Both the position numbers and the translations under genes were made by a program. DNA of 5,660 bases from an uncultured Spongiibacteraceae bacterium (GTDB lineage Bacteria > Pseudomonadota > Gammaproteobacteria > Pseudomonadales > Dasaniaceae), in assembly GCA_937969395.1 (NCBI GenBank), contig CALBVI010000168.1, forward strand, positions 1 through 5,660, given 5' to 3'. The notes under the pieces were generated by a model. It was not told where the DNA came from, ran no database searches, and saw only the letters and a program-made list of their open reading frames with translations. This document shows positions 1 through 5,513 of the stretch, piece by piece (within the stretch, counting starts at the first letter, position 1; every line of letters starts with the position of its first letter).

Positions 1-245
1 GTCAACAACAACTGATAATAGATAGGGTGTAGCACCAAACTACAGGGGATATCGTGCCAATCATGCTCATCAACAAGGTTGCTTAGTAACTCCTGACTGT
101 CGCCAGGCTCACCGTAAAACTGATAAAACGCTAGCTCGCCACGGCGATTGATAAACACGATAGCTAAACCATCCGGCCCCACAGATATACCTAACCTACC
201 TGAGCTTGCAGACGATTTTTTTAACCACGGAATCGAAATAGCCAC
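1..245 (-). CDS. Probable MshI/PilM-like pilus biogenesis protein, N-terminal fragment
   Basis: This is an open reading frame of 81 codons that runs off the left edge of the window. The protein begins VAISIPWLKK and has a GRLGISVGPDGLAIVFI strand-like segment at residues 16-32, then an acidic stretch (GDSQELLSNLVDEHDWHD), and then CSLVLHPIYYQLLL at residues 68-81. That last segment resembles the conserved 'VL...YQLL' block near the start of MSHA biogenesis protein MshI, an actin-fold PilM-like inner-membrane platform component of the mannose-sensitive haemagglutinin type IV pilus. The start is a GTG at 245-243, chosen because an in-frame TAG lies at 266-264, no better start lies between, and an AAGGGAG ribosome site sits ten bases upstream. 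An ATG at 255-253 is out of frame and hits a stop within 20 codons. The coding character is convincing. The family assignment rests on a short match from memory and is tentative. Confidence 0.5.
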   Translation of the reverse strand, partial: MAISIPWLKKSSASSGRLGISVGPDGLAIVFINRRGELAFYQFYGEPGDSQELLSNLVDEHDWHDIPCSLVLHPIYYQLLL

Positions 246-255
246 TAAAGAGCAT

Positions 256-262
256 CTCCCTT
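256..262 (-). promoter_or_regulatory. Ribosome binding site of the mshI-like gene
   Basis: Read on the minus strand, AAGGGAG lies ten bases before the GTG at 245. It supports GTG as the real start. Its first bases form part of a 6-bp inverted repeat (CTTGCT at 260-265 with AGCAAG at 274-279), so the site could be partly closed in the mRNA. Confidence 0.5.
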
Positions 263-357
263 GCTAGACATCCAGCAAGCATTAATTGACAATAATTCGC
301 TGACTTAACATACTGCTTTGCATTATTTTTGTAAGTCTATGCTTTTACTAACAAAAT

Positions 358-363
358 TATAGT
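358..363 (+). promoter_or_regulatory. Possible -10 element of the trmL promoter
   Basis: TATAGT matches the sigma-70 -10 consensus at five of six bases and lies about 70 bases before trmL in an AT-rich stretch. I see no good -35 hexamer at 16-18 bases upstream, so this is a weak prediction. Transcription from here would start near 370 and place the 383-417 hairpin in the leader. Confidence 0.3.
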
Positions 364-382
364 CTAAATATTCGAAACTAAA

Positions 383-417
383 GGCCTAATTTAATGCGAA
401 ATAGGCATTAAATTGCC
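383..417 (+). promoter_or_regulatory. Long inverted repeat / leader hairpin before trmL
   Basis: AATTTAATGC (388-397) and GCATTAAATT (405-414) are perfect 10-base reverse complements around the 7-base loop GAAATAG. GGC (383-385) can also pair with GCC (415-417), with a two-base CT bulge. No T-run follows on either strand, so this is not an ordinary terminator. It ends only 16 bases before the trmL ATG, next to its weak AGAGA ribosome site (420-424). It could be an operator or an RNA hairpin affecting translation; the sequence does not say which. Confidence 0.55.
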
Positions 418-433
418 CCAGAGATACTCAACC

Positions 434-904
434 ATGCTTCATGTCGTGCTCTACGAACCGGAAATACCACCCAACACTGGCAATATTATTCGCCTATGCG
501 CCAACACTGGGTTTCAGCTACATCTTATTGAGCCAATGGGCTTCGACCTAGATGATAAAAAGCTAAGACGCGCCGGCCTTGATTACCAAGAATGGGCACC
601 TGTTCAAACACACTCATCATTACAAGATTTTTTTGACAAGATTCAACCGAAAACCTGTTACGCCTGCAGCACCAAAGGCACTCGATCACATACTGAAGCG
701 AGCTATGAAGAAGGCGCAGCACTCATTTTTGGCCCTGAAACCCGCGGCCTGCCCTCAACCGTGCTCGATCAAATAGAGCGGGATAATATTCTACGACTAC
801 CTATGATGCCAACTAGCCGCAGCCTCAACCTTTCCAACAGCGTCGCTATTTTTGTTTACGAAGCTTGGCGACAGCTCGATTTTGCCGGTAGTGGTCAACA
901 GTAA
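434..904 (+). CDS. trmL: tRNA (cytidine/uridine-34-2'-O)-methyltransferase TrmL
   Basis: TrmL uses S-adenosylmethionine to methylate the ribose 2'-OH of the wobble nucleotide (C34 or cmnm5U34) in the two tRNA-Leu isoacceptors CAA and UAA. It is a minimal SPOUT methyltransferase that works as a dimer in the cytoplasm. The 156-residue product matches the family length (157 in E. coli) and its conserved blocks: [20 protein letters not shown] at 1-20, [17 protein letters not shown] at 35-51, [10 protein letters not shown] at 98-107 (cofactor-binding knot loop) and [21 protein letters not shown] at 128-148 (second knot motif). I chose the ATG at 434 because the protein then begins exactly where E. 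coli TrmL does; the frame is open back to a TTG at 413, but that would add seven unconserved residues. The ribosome site is weak (AGAGA, 420-424). The gene is monocistronic and ends in front of a shared terminator. Confidence 0.96.
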   Translation: MLHVVLYEPEIPPNTGNIIRLCANTGFQLHLIEPMGFDLDDKKLRRAGLDYQEWAPVQTHSSLQDFFDKIQPKTCYACSTKGTRSHTEASYEEGAALIFGPETRGLPSTVLDQIERDNILRLPMMPTSRSLNLSNSVAIFVYEAWRQLDFAGSGQQ

Positions 905-941
905 GCCAGAACCAAATACCTACTTCAAAATGACACATCCC

Positions 942-975
942 AAAAAAAAGGCCGCTTAATATAAGCGGCCTTTTT
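942..975. terminator. Bidirectional intrinsic terminator between trmL and secB
   Basis: AAAAAGGCCGCTTA (945-958) and TAAGCGGCCTTTTT (962-975) form a perfect 14-base inverted repeat around the loop ATA. On the plus strand the stem ends in five Ts and closes trmL transcription. On the minus strand the A-run at 942-949 gives eight Ts after the stem and closes secB transcription. It sits between the stops of the two convergent genes (904 and 1000), the usual place for a shared rho-independent terminator. Confidence 0.95.
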
Positions 976-999
976 AAATCAACTAAACAAATAATTGAA

Positions 1000-1473
1000 T
1001 TAGTGTGTCTCAGCGGGTGCAGCTTCTGCGTCTTTCTTAGCTTTAGCTTGCTGCGCCTGTATAAACAACGCTTCAAAATTTACTGGCTGCATATTAACCG
1101 GCGGGAAACCGCCTTTAATCGCTGTGCTATCAACCACTTCACGTACAAAGGGGAACAATAAGCTAGGTGCCAATACACCTAGAGCACCACGTAAATTCTC
1201 TTCAGCTAAGCCAACAGCATTAAACAAACCAGCCTGCTGAACCTCAATCAAAAATACAGTCTCATCGTTATTTTTAGCAGTGATGGTAACCGTTAAAATA
1301 ACTTCATATGTATTATCAGAAACTTTACTGTTTTTAGTATTCAGCTCAACACTGAAATTCGGCTGCCACTTATTACTAAATGCAGCAACACCCTGTGGCG
1401 CTTCAAAAGACAGATCTTTAATAAAGAATTGCTTCACTGCAAATTGCGGTTGAACCGTTTCGTTATCAGCCAT
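1000..1473 (-). CDS. secB: Protein-export chaperone SecB
   Basis: SecB is a cytoplasmic homotetrameric chaperone that keeps secretory preproteins unfolded and hands them to SecA at the SecYEG translocon. The 157-residue product is of family length (155 in E. coli). Landmarks are FFIKDLSFEAP (16-26), WQP (36-38), YEVILTVTITAK (56-67), FLIEVQQAGLF (74-84), LFPFVREVV (106-114), FPPVNMQPVNFEALF (123-137) and an Ala/Lys/Glu-rich tail (138-157), the part that touches SecA in studied homologues. The ATG at 1473 has a good ribosome site, AGAGGA at 1485-1480, six bases upstream. It is the last gene of a rhodanese-grxC-secB operon, 62 bases after grxC, and ends at the shared terminator. The cluster matches yibN-grxC-secB of E. 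coli. Confidence 0.98.
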   Translation of the reverse strand: MADNETVQPQFAVKQFFIKDLSFEAPQGVAAFSNKWQPNFSVELNTKNSKVSDNTYEVILTVTITAKNNDETVFLIEVQQAGLFNAVGLAEENLRGALGVLAPSLLFPFVREVVDSTAIKGGFPPVNMQPVNFEALFIQAQQAKAKKDAEAAPAETH

Positions 1474-1535
1474 TACTTTTCCTCTTTCATTATCATCAAT
1501 TGTTATCTAACTGTTTCTATCTAGCCATTTTCTGG

Positions 1536-1814
1536 CTAACCATTGCCGCTAGCAACTACCGGAGCAGCTAGCATTTCATCTAGCCCTCCAGAACGCTCTA
1601 GCGCCCATAAATCATCACATCCGCCAACATGCTCATCCCCAACCCATATCTGAGGCACGGTATGACGACCACTTTTTTGCATCATCTCTGCCCGCAACTC
1701 TGGATTGCGATCAACACTCAACTCACAAAACTCTATGCCCTTATTTGCCAATAACTGTTTAGCTCTATGACAAAAGGGACAAGTTTGAGTGGTATATATA
1801 ACTACTTCGACCAT
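1536..1814 (-). CDS. grxC: Glutaredoxin 3 (GrxC)
   Basis: This is a small cytoplasmic thiol-disulfide oxidoreductase that uses glutathione to reduce protein disulfides and mixed disulfides. The 92-residue thioredoxin-fold protein has the active site CPFC at residues 12-15 (E. coli Grx3 has CPYC), the cis-proline loop TVPQI at 52-56 and the glutathione-binding GGCDDL at 64-69. As in E. coli Grx3 it has a third cysteine in the GGCDD motif (C66), and it has an extra one at C30. About nine residues (APVVASGNG) extend past the usual 83-residue end. The ATG at 1814 fixes the standard start; its ribosome site is poor, but the gene lies 33 bases after the rhodanese gene and may rely on translational coupling. 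It is the middle gene of the operon with secB. Confidence 0.96.
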   Translation of the reverse strand: MVEVVIYTTQTCPFCHRAKQLLANKGIEFCELSVDRNPELRAEMMQKSGRHTVPQIWVGDEHVGGCDDLWALERSGGLDEMLAAPVVASGNG

Positions 1815-1847
1815 TTTCTACTCACATACTGACAACTAAAGTGAACG

Positions 1848-2264
1848 TTATTTCATTACCAACGGTAATTGCGAAGACTTCCACTCCATCATGCCACCGC
1901 TGAGACGGAAAACATTCTCAAAGCCTTTGGCGCGAAGCTGTTTACCGACAGCACCGGTATTCTGTCCCATCTTACAAACCAAGACGATAGGGCGGTCGCG
2001 GAATGGTTCAAGCTCTGCCATTCGATCGACCACTTTAGCCTGAGGAATATTCAGCGCATCAACAATATGACCCTCACCAAACTCATCACTACCGCGGATA
2101 TCAACAACAACTGCCTGCTCTTGATTCACTTTATTAATCACTTGCTGCGTTGTTAGCGTTGGTCCGCCTTTGCGAGACTCATGCTGCATCAGCAGGGTAA
2201 GACACACGACAAGAGGCAGCACTAAAAACCACTGTTGAGTTAAAAAATCTATAAATAACGCCAT
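1848..2264 (-). CDS. yibN: Membrane-anchored rhodanese-domain protein (YibN family)
   Basis: The 138-residue protein has one transmembrane helix at about residues 11-27 (QWFLVLPLVVCLTLLMQ) followed by R31 and K32, which by the positive-inside rule puts the C-terminal domain in the cytoplasm. A single rhodanese domain spans about 36-137: VVVDIRGSDEFGEGHI (52-67), ALNIP (70-74), the catalytic loop IVLVCKMGQNTGAVG (93-107) with Cys97 as the presumed persulfide-forming residue, GFENVFRLSGGMMEW (114-128). The family could move sulfur or handle thiols; the substrate is not known to me. E. coli YibN has been reported to associate with the YidC/Sec membrane machinery, which would suit a place in the same operon as secB. 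The ATG at 2264 has a strong ribosome site, AGAGGAAG at 2282-2275. It is the first gene of the operon with grxC and secB. Confidence 0.93.
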   Translation of the reverse strand: MALFIDFLTQQWFLVLPLVVCLTLLMQHESRKGGPTLTTQQVINKVNQEQAVVVDIRGSDEFGEGHIVDALNIPQAKVVDRMAELEPFRDRPIVLVCKMGQNTGAVGKQLRAKGFENVFRLSGGMMEWKSSQLPLVMK

Positions 2265-2297
2265 TGCCGCTGATCTTCCTCTATAAAACGTATAATT

Positions 2298-2309
2298 GAG
2301 TAGCTACTC
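2298..2309. repeat. Perfect 12-base palindrome GAGTAGCTACTC
   Basis: The sequence is its own reverse complement and lies 33-45 bases upstream of the rhodanese start, in the expected leader of that operon if transcription starts near 2330. It could be a protein-binding site. A 12-base palindrome can also arise by chance, and there is no loop for a hairpin, so support for function is low. Confidence 0.35.
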
Positions 2310-2331
2310 TTCCAGCTGCCCTAAAATTAAA

Positions 2332-2358
2332 GTGCGCAAGTATACACGGGCTGCGCAC
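2332..2358. promoter_or_regulatory. Inverted repeat GTGCGCA/TGCGCAC flanking a promoter element
   Basis: GTGCGCA (2332-2338) and TGCGCAC (2352-2358) are perfect reverse complements with centres 20 bases apart, about two turns of the helix. Between them lies the best -10 element of the rhodanese operon. This is the geometry of an operator bound by a dimeric repressor, but no regulator is recognised. Confidence 0.4.
2339..2344 (-). promoter_or_regulatory. Probable -10 element of the rhodanese-grxC-secB operon
   Basis: Read on the minus strand, TATACT is a five-of-six match to the sigma-70 -10 consensus, followed by a GC-rich discriminator (TGCGCAC) and then an AT-rich leader. The hexamer 17 bases upstream (TGTGAT) is a poor -35, so the promoter may be weak or activator-dependent. 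A transcript from here would start near 2332 and have a leader of roughly 68 bases. Confidence 0.45.
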
Positions 2359-2408
2359 CCGATCACAGCGCCAACTCAAGCTATATAACCATCGTATGTT
2401 AGATCAAA

Positions 2409-2437
2409 TAGCAAAGCACAGAACGACACGGTAGAAT
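2409..2437 (+). promoter_or_regulatory. Possible gpmI promoter
   Basis: TAGAAT at 2432-2437 matches the -10 consensus at five of six bases; TAGCAA at 2409-2414, 17 bases upstream, matches -35 at only three. It would start transcription near 2444 and leave a leader of about 96 bases. No other plus-strand promoter in 2360-2539 looks better, so this is a weak best guess. Confidence 0.28.
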
Positions 2438-2455
2438 TGCTTCTTTGAAATGATA

Positions 2456-2485
2456 GCCAACCAACTGAGATGTTAAGTTGGGGGC
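2456..2485 (+). promoter_or_regulatory. Hairpin in the gpmI leader
   Basis: CCAACT (2461-2466) pairs with AGTTGG (2476-2481) around a nine-base loop, and GCC (2456-2458) can pair with GGC (2483-2485) across a small internal loop. There is no T-run, so it is not a terminator. It ends 54 bases before the gpmI start. A role in mRNA stability or a protein site is possible. Confidence 0.3.
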
Positions 2486-2539
2486 CTAAATCGAAATATC
2501 AACACCTAAACTCTATTTAAGTCAGCAGAAGATTTTGTT

Positions 2540-4096
2540 ATGGAAACTAGCAACACTAAAAAGCCCGTTGTTCTTTTAATTCTCGATGGCTGGGGCCATC
2601 GCGAAGCACCAGAAGATAATGCCATTTATAATGCCAACACCCCAACCTGGGATCGCTTGTGGCAACAGGCTCCAAAAACGCTGATTTCAAGTTCTGGCTT
2701 AGATGTTGGCCTACCCGAAGGTCAAATGGGTAATTCAGAAGTTGGTCACATGAGCCTAGGCTCTGGCCGAGTGGTTTATCAAAGTATTAGCCGTATTGAT
2801 AAAGCCATCAGCGACGGCGATTTTTTCAAGAATGCGACTTATATAGAAGCTATCGATAAAGCCATCAACGATGATAAAGCAGTACATATCTTTGGCTTAT
2901 TATCGACAGGGGGCGTACACAGCCACCAAAACCACATTCTGGCGATGATCGATATGGCCGCTCAACGCGGCTGTAAAAAAGTGTATGTACACGCCTTTCT
3001 CGATGGTCGTGACACGCCTCCGCGCAGCGCAGTAGAACCACTAGCCTTACTCGATCAAAAATTTGCCGAGCTAAACTGCGGCCGCACCGCCTCAATCGTT
3101 GGCCGTTACTATGCAATGGATAGGGACAATCGCTGGGATCGCGTACAAACTGCATATGATCTGCTCACTGAAAGCAAAGCGGATTATCAATACGATTCTG
3201 TCGAACAAGCAATCGCCGCCGCTTATCAACGGGATGAAAATGACGAATTCGTCAGCCCTAGCGTTATTCGCAAAGAAGGCCAAAGCAATGCCAGTATTGA
3301 AAATGGCGACGCTGTTATTTTTATGAATTTTCGCGCCGACCGCGCCCGCGAAATCACCCGCGCATTTGTTGATGACAATTTTGACGGCTTTGAACGCAAC
3401 AAAAGACCAGACCTCGCCGACTTTGTTTGCACCACACAATATGCCGAAGACATCGATGCCGCCTGCGCTTTCCCACCGGTAAAAATGACCAATAGTTTTG
3501 GTGAAGTGATGGAAAAACAGGGCAAGACTCAGCTTCGTATTGCCGAAACCGAAAAATACGCTCACGTTACTTTCTTTTTTAGTGGTGGCCGCGAGCAACT
3601 GTACACCGGCGAAGATCGCGAACTAATCCCTTCACCCGACGTAGCAACTTATGACCTACAGCCAGAAATGAGCGCGCCAGAAGTCACAGAAAAACTGGTT
3701 GCGGCTATTAACAGCGGGCAATACGACACCATCATTTGTAACTACGCCAATGGCGATATGGTTGGCCATACCGGTGTTTACGATGCGGCAATAAAAGCTG
3801 CCGAAGCTATTGATGCCAGTGTTAAAGCGGTCACTGACGCAGTGCTAGATGCCGATGCCGACTGCCTAATTACCGCAGATCACGGTAACTGCGAACAAAT
3901 GCTCGATTACGAAACTGGGCAATTACACACCCAGCACACAACTGAATTAGTGCCGTTTATTTATGTTGGTAATAAATCAGTTAATATCACCACCGAAAAA
4001 GGAAAATTAGCTGATATTGCCCCGACAATGTTAACGTTAATGGGTATTGAGCAACCTGCAGAAATGACCGGCAACAGCTTAATAACAGTACAGTAA
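2540..4096 (+). CDS. gpmI: 2,3-bisphosphoglycerate-independent phosphoglycerate mutase
   Basis: GpmI interconverts 3-phosphoglycerate and 2-phosphoglycerate in glycolysis and gluconeogenesis, in the cytoplasm, through a phosphoserine intermediate and two manganese ions. It belongs to the alkaline phosphatase superfamily. The 518-residue length is normal (about 510-515). All active-site residues, placed by comparison with the Bacillus enzyme, are present: D16 in LILDGWG, nucleophile S66 in GNSEVGH, H127, R158 and D159 in [10 protein letters not shown]189 and R195 in [13 protein letters not shown]265 and R268 in NFRADRAR, K339, D406 and H410 in [10 protein letters not shown]447 and H448 in [10 protein letters not shown], and H466 in [10 protein letters not shown]. 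The phosphatase domain is split by the phosphotransferase domain (about 80-315). The ATG at 2540 has an AGAAGA ribosome site at 2527-2532. It leads the gpmI-envC-ctpA group, with envC 39 bases downstream. Confidence 0.99.
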   Translation: METSNTKKPVVLLILDGWGHREAPEDNAIYNANTPTWDRLWQQAPKTLISSSGLDVGLPEGQMGNSEVGHMSLGSGRVVYQSISRIDKAISDGDFFKNATYIEAIDKAINDDKAVHIFGLLSTGGVHSHQNHILAMIDMAAQRGCKKVYVHAFLDGRDTPPRSAVEPLALLDQKFAELNCGRTASIVGRYYAMDRDNRWDRVQTAYDLLTESKADYQYDSVEQAIAAAYQRDENDEFVSPSVIRKEGQSNASIENGDAVIFMNFRADRAREITRAFVDDNFDGFERNKRPDLADFVCTTQYAEDIDAACAFPPVKMTNSFGEVMEKQGKTQLRIAETEKYAHVTFFFSGGREQLYTGEDRELIPSPDVATYDLQPEMSAPEVTEKLVAAINSGQYDTIICNYANGDMVGHTGVYDAAIKAAEAIDASVKAVTDAVLDADADCLITADHGNCEQMLDYETGQLHTQHTTELVPFIYVGNKSVNITTEKGKLADIAPTMLTLMGIEQPAEMTGNSLITVQ

Positions 4097-4135
4097 TCAC
4101 TACTATTTTTTAGGCCAGTTTCAGGGTATTTTTGG

Positions 4136-5308
4136 ATGGTAAAGCAATCTCGAAAAAAACAGTTAATAACAGCTTCGCTCTATGCGAGCCTGTTATTAAC
4201 AGCCGTCTTTTCAATACCCAGCTTTGCCGATGAAGAACAAGAAAAGCGCCAACAGTTAGAACAACTCAGCTCAGAAATGAATGAGTTAAAAAAGCTATTA
4301 GACGACTTTAAAAGTCAGCGCACTGAACTTCAAGAATCGCTGCAAAAATCAGAAGTTGATATCGGTGGCATCCAGAAAAAAATCAACAACATTAAAAAAA
4401 AACTCAACAGCGAACAGACTGAATTAAAAGCACTGCAGCAAAACCTTCAAACCCTAAACCAGTCTAAACGCTCACAAGAAAAATACATTGAGCAACAAAT
4501 TCTAGCGGCCTACCAAATAGGTCAACAGAAAAAAATTAAAGTCCTGCTTAACCAAGAACAACCAGAAAAATTAAACCGAGCACTAACTTATTACGACTAT
4601 TTCAATCAGGCCCGCAGCGAGCAAATCAATAACTATGTTTCTGTTATCAATGAACTGAATGAAATTGAACCTCAAATCACCGCTAAAACCTTCGCTCTAT
4701 CGCAGGTAAAATCTCAGCTCGACAAAGAGTATCAAAGCCTACTCATCAAACAACAGAGCAGAGAAAAACACTTAGCATCCATCGATAGCTCTATCAGCAG
4801 CAAAGATAAGCAGCTCATACAACTAAACAAAGACCGCAAAGAACTGGAAAAACTGCTCGCCACGGTTGAGCAAACTATCGCTAATATCGCCATCCCCAGC
4901 AATTACAACCCTTTCACCAGCCTCAAAGGCAAACTACCCTGGCCGACTAAAGGCAAATTTAGTAACGCCTTTGGCGGCCGCCGCAATAACAGCAGCACTC
5001 GCTGGCAAGGCATTAATATTCAGGCCAGCGAAGGCAGTGAAGTGCAAGCGATTCATCACGGTCGAATCGTTTTTGCAGATTGGTTCCGCGGCTCGGGCTT
5101 ACTCGTCATCATTGATCATGGTGATGGCTATATGAGCCTTTATGCCCACAATCAAAGCCTCTACAAAGAACCCGGCGAATGGGTAAACAGCGGCGAAACC
5201 ATTGCAACTGTTGGCAATAGTGGCGGTCAAAAAGTAGCTGGACTTTACTTCGAGATACGCCATAACGGACAACCTACCGATCCAAAAAACTGGTGTAGAA
5301 AAGCCTGA
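4136..5308 (+). CDS. envC: Murein hydrolase activator EnvC
   Basis: EnvC acts in the periplasm at the division septum, where with FtsEX it activates the N-acetylmuramoyl-L-alanine amidases (AmiA/AmiB in E. coli) that split daughter-cell peptidoglycan. The 390-residue protein has a signal peptide (basic KQSRKK, hydrophobic core to about 29, likely cleavage after SFA at 31), two long coiled-coil stretches rich in Gln, Lys and Glu (about 33-115 and 165-250) and a C-terminal LytM/M23 domain (about 265-387). That domain is degenerate: the zinc-ligand positions of true LytM peptidases carry W290 and N294 in place of the HxxxD residues, and G369 and Y371 in place of HxH (AGLYFEIRH). The same loss is seen in E. 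coli EnvC (RWKG, SLYFEIR), so the protein should activate rather than cut. H338 in YAHNQ is kept. The ATG at 4136 has an AGGG site at 4123-4126. A role in the gpmI-envC-ctpA transcript is likely. Confidence 0.96.
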   Translation: MVKQSRKKQLITASLYASLLLTAVFSIPSFADEEQEKRQQLEQLSSEMNELKKLLDDFKSQRTELQESLQKSEVDIGGIQKKINNIKKKLNSEQTELKALQQNLQTLNQSKRSQEKYIEQQILAAYQIGQQKKIKVLLNQEQPEKLNRALTYYDYFNQARSEQINNYVSVINELNEIEPQITAKTFALSQVKSQLDKEYQSLLIKQQSREKHLASIDSSISSKDKQLIQLNKDRKELEKLLATVEQTIANIAIPSNYNPFTSLKGKLPWPTKGKFSNAFGGRRNNSSTRWQGINIQASEGSEVQAIHHGRIVFADWFRGSGLLVIIDHGDGYMSLYAHNQSLYKEPGEWVNSGETIATVGNSGGQKVAGLYFEIRHNGQPTDPKNWCRKA

Positions 5309-5337
5309 GTGGTGAAAATGTGTACACCAGCTAGGGT

Positions 5338-5345
5338 TTACGTGA
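5338..5345 (-). repeat. Inverted near-copy of the TGACGTAA element
   Basis: TTACGTGA matches the reverse complement of TGACGTAA (TTACGTCA) at seven of eight bases. It lies 46 bases before the tandem pair at 5384-5405 and could be a third half-site, or a chance match. Confidence 0.25.
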
Positions 5346-5376
5346 CTCAAGGCTAACGCCCTTCGAAAAAGCACGG

Positions 5377-5382
5377 TACAAT
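5377..5382 (+). promoter_or_regulatory. Possible -10 element of a ctpA promoter
   Basis: TACAAT is a five-of-six match to the -10 consensus in the long gap before ctpA. No convincing -35 lies 16-18 bases upstream. A start near 5389 would fall inside the first copy of the tandem repeat, so a protein bound there could control it. The 205-base gap itself makes a separate ctpA promoter plausible, and I see no terminator after envC. Confidence 0.28.
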
Positions 5383-5410
5383 CTGACGTAACAACCCTGA
5401 CGTAATAATC
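5383..5410 (+). repeat. 14-base tandem direct repeat with CTGACGTAA core
   Basis: Two adjacent 14-base units, 5383-5396 (CTGACGTAACAACC) and 5397-5410 (CTGACGTAATAATC), differ at two positions and share an identical nine-base core. The spacing and position upstream of ctpA suggest a possible regulator-binding site. Confidence 0.5.
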
Positions 5411-5513
5411 GACCCAATAGGTTAAACAAAACAACTTATTGATAGAACCTGATATTTAGAGCATTGATCACGATTTCATAAATACAGGTAAAACCCAGTT
5501 TGAGGCAGTAGCT

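Noticed and set aside
413..433. Upstream TTG start that would lengthen TrmL by seven residues
   Set aside because: The ATG at 434 gives the exact family N-terminus ([13 protein letters not shown]), and the TTG lies inside the inverted repeat with no ribosome site in front.
1489..1494. GATAAT (minus strand) as a private secB promoter
   Set aside because: Transcription would begin on top of the secB ribosome site, and no -35 is present.
1522..1538. TAGCCA/TGGCTA hairpin overlapping the grxC stop, as a terminator before secB
   Set aside because: The stem is only six base pairs and no T-run follows on the minus strand; secB lies 62 bases on and needs read-through.
1869..2156. Plus-strand frame of 95 codons within the rhodanese gene
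   Set aside because: It is a shadow of the rhodanese coding sequence, whose motifs are clear on the minus strand.
3092..3598. Long antisense open frame of 168 codons inside gpmI
   Set aside because: It lies wholly opposite a well-conserved gene, its protein matches nothing I recognise, and it has no ribosome site; it reflects the codon pattern of gpmI.
5311..5328. GGTG...CACC pairing and GTGTACAC palindrome just after envC
   Set aside because: The stem is four base pairs, no T-run follows, and an 8-base palindrome is expected by chance, so it is not called a terminator or operator.
5099..5434. Antisense open frame of 111 codons across the end of envC
   Set aside because: Most of it overlaps the conserved LytM domain on the other strand, and the protein has no recognisable domain.
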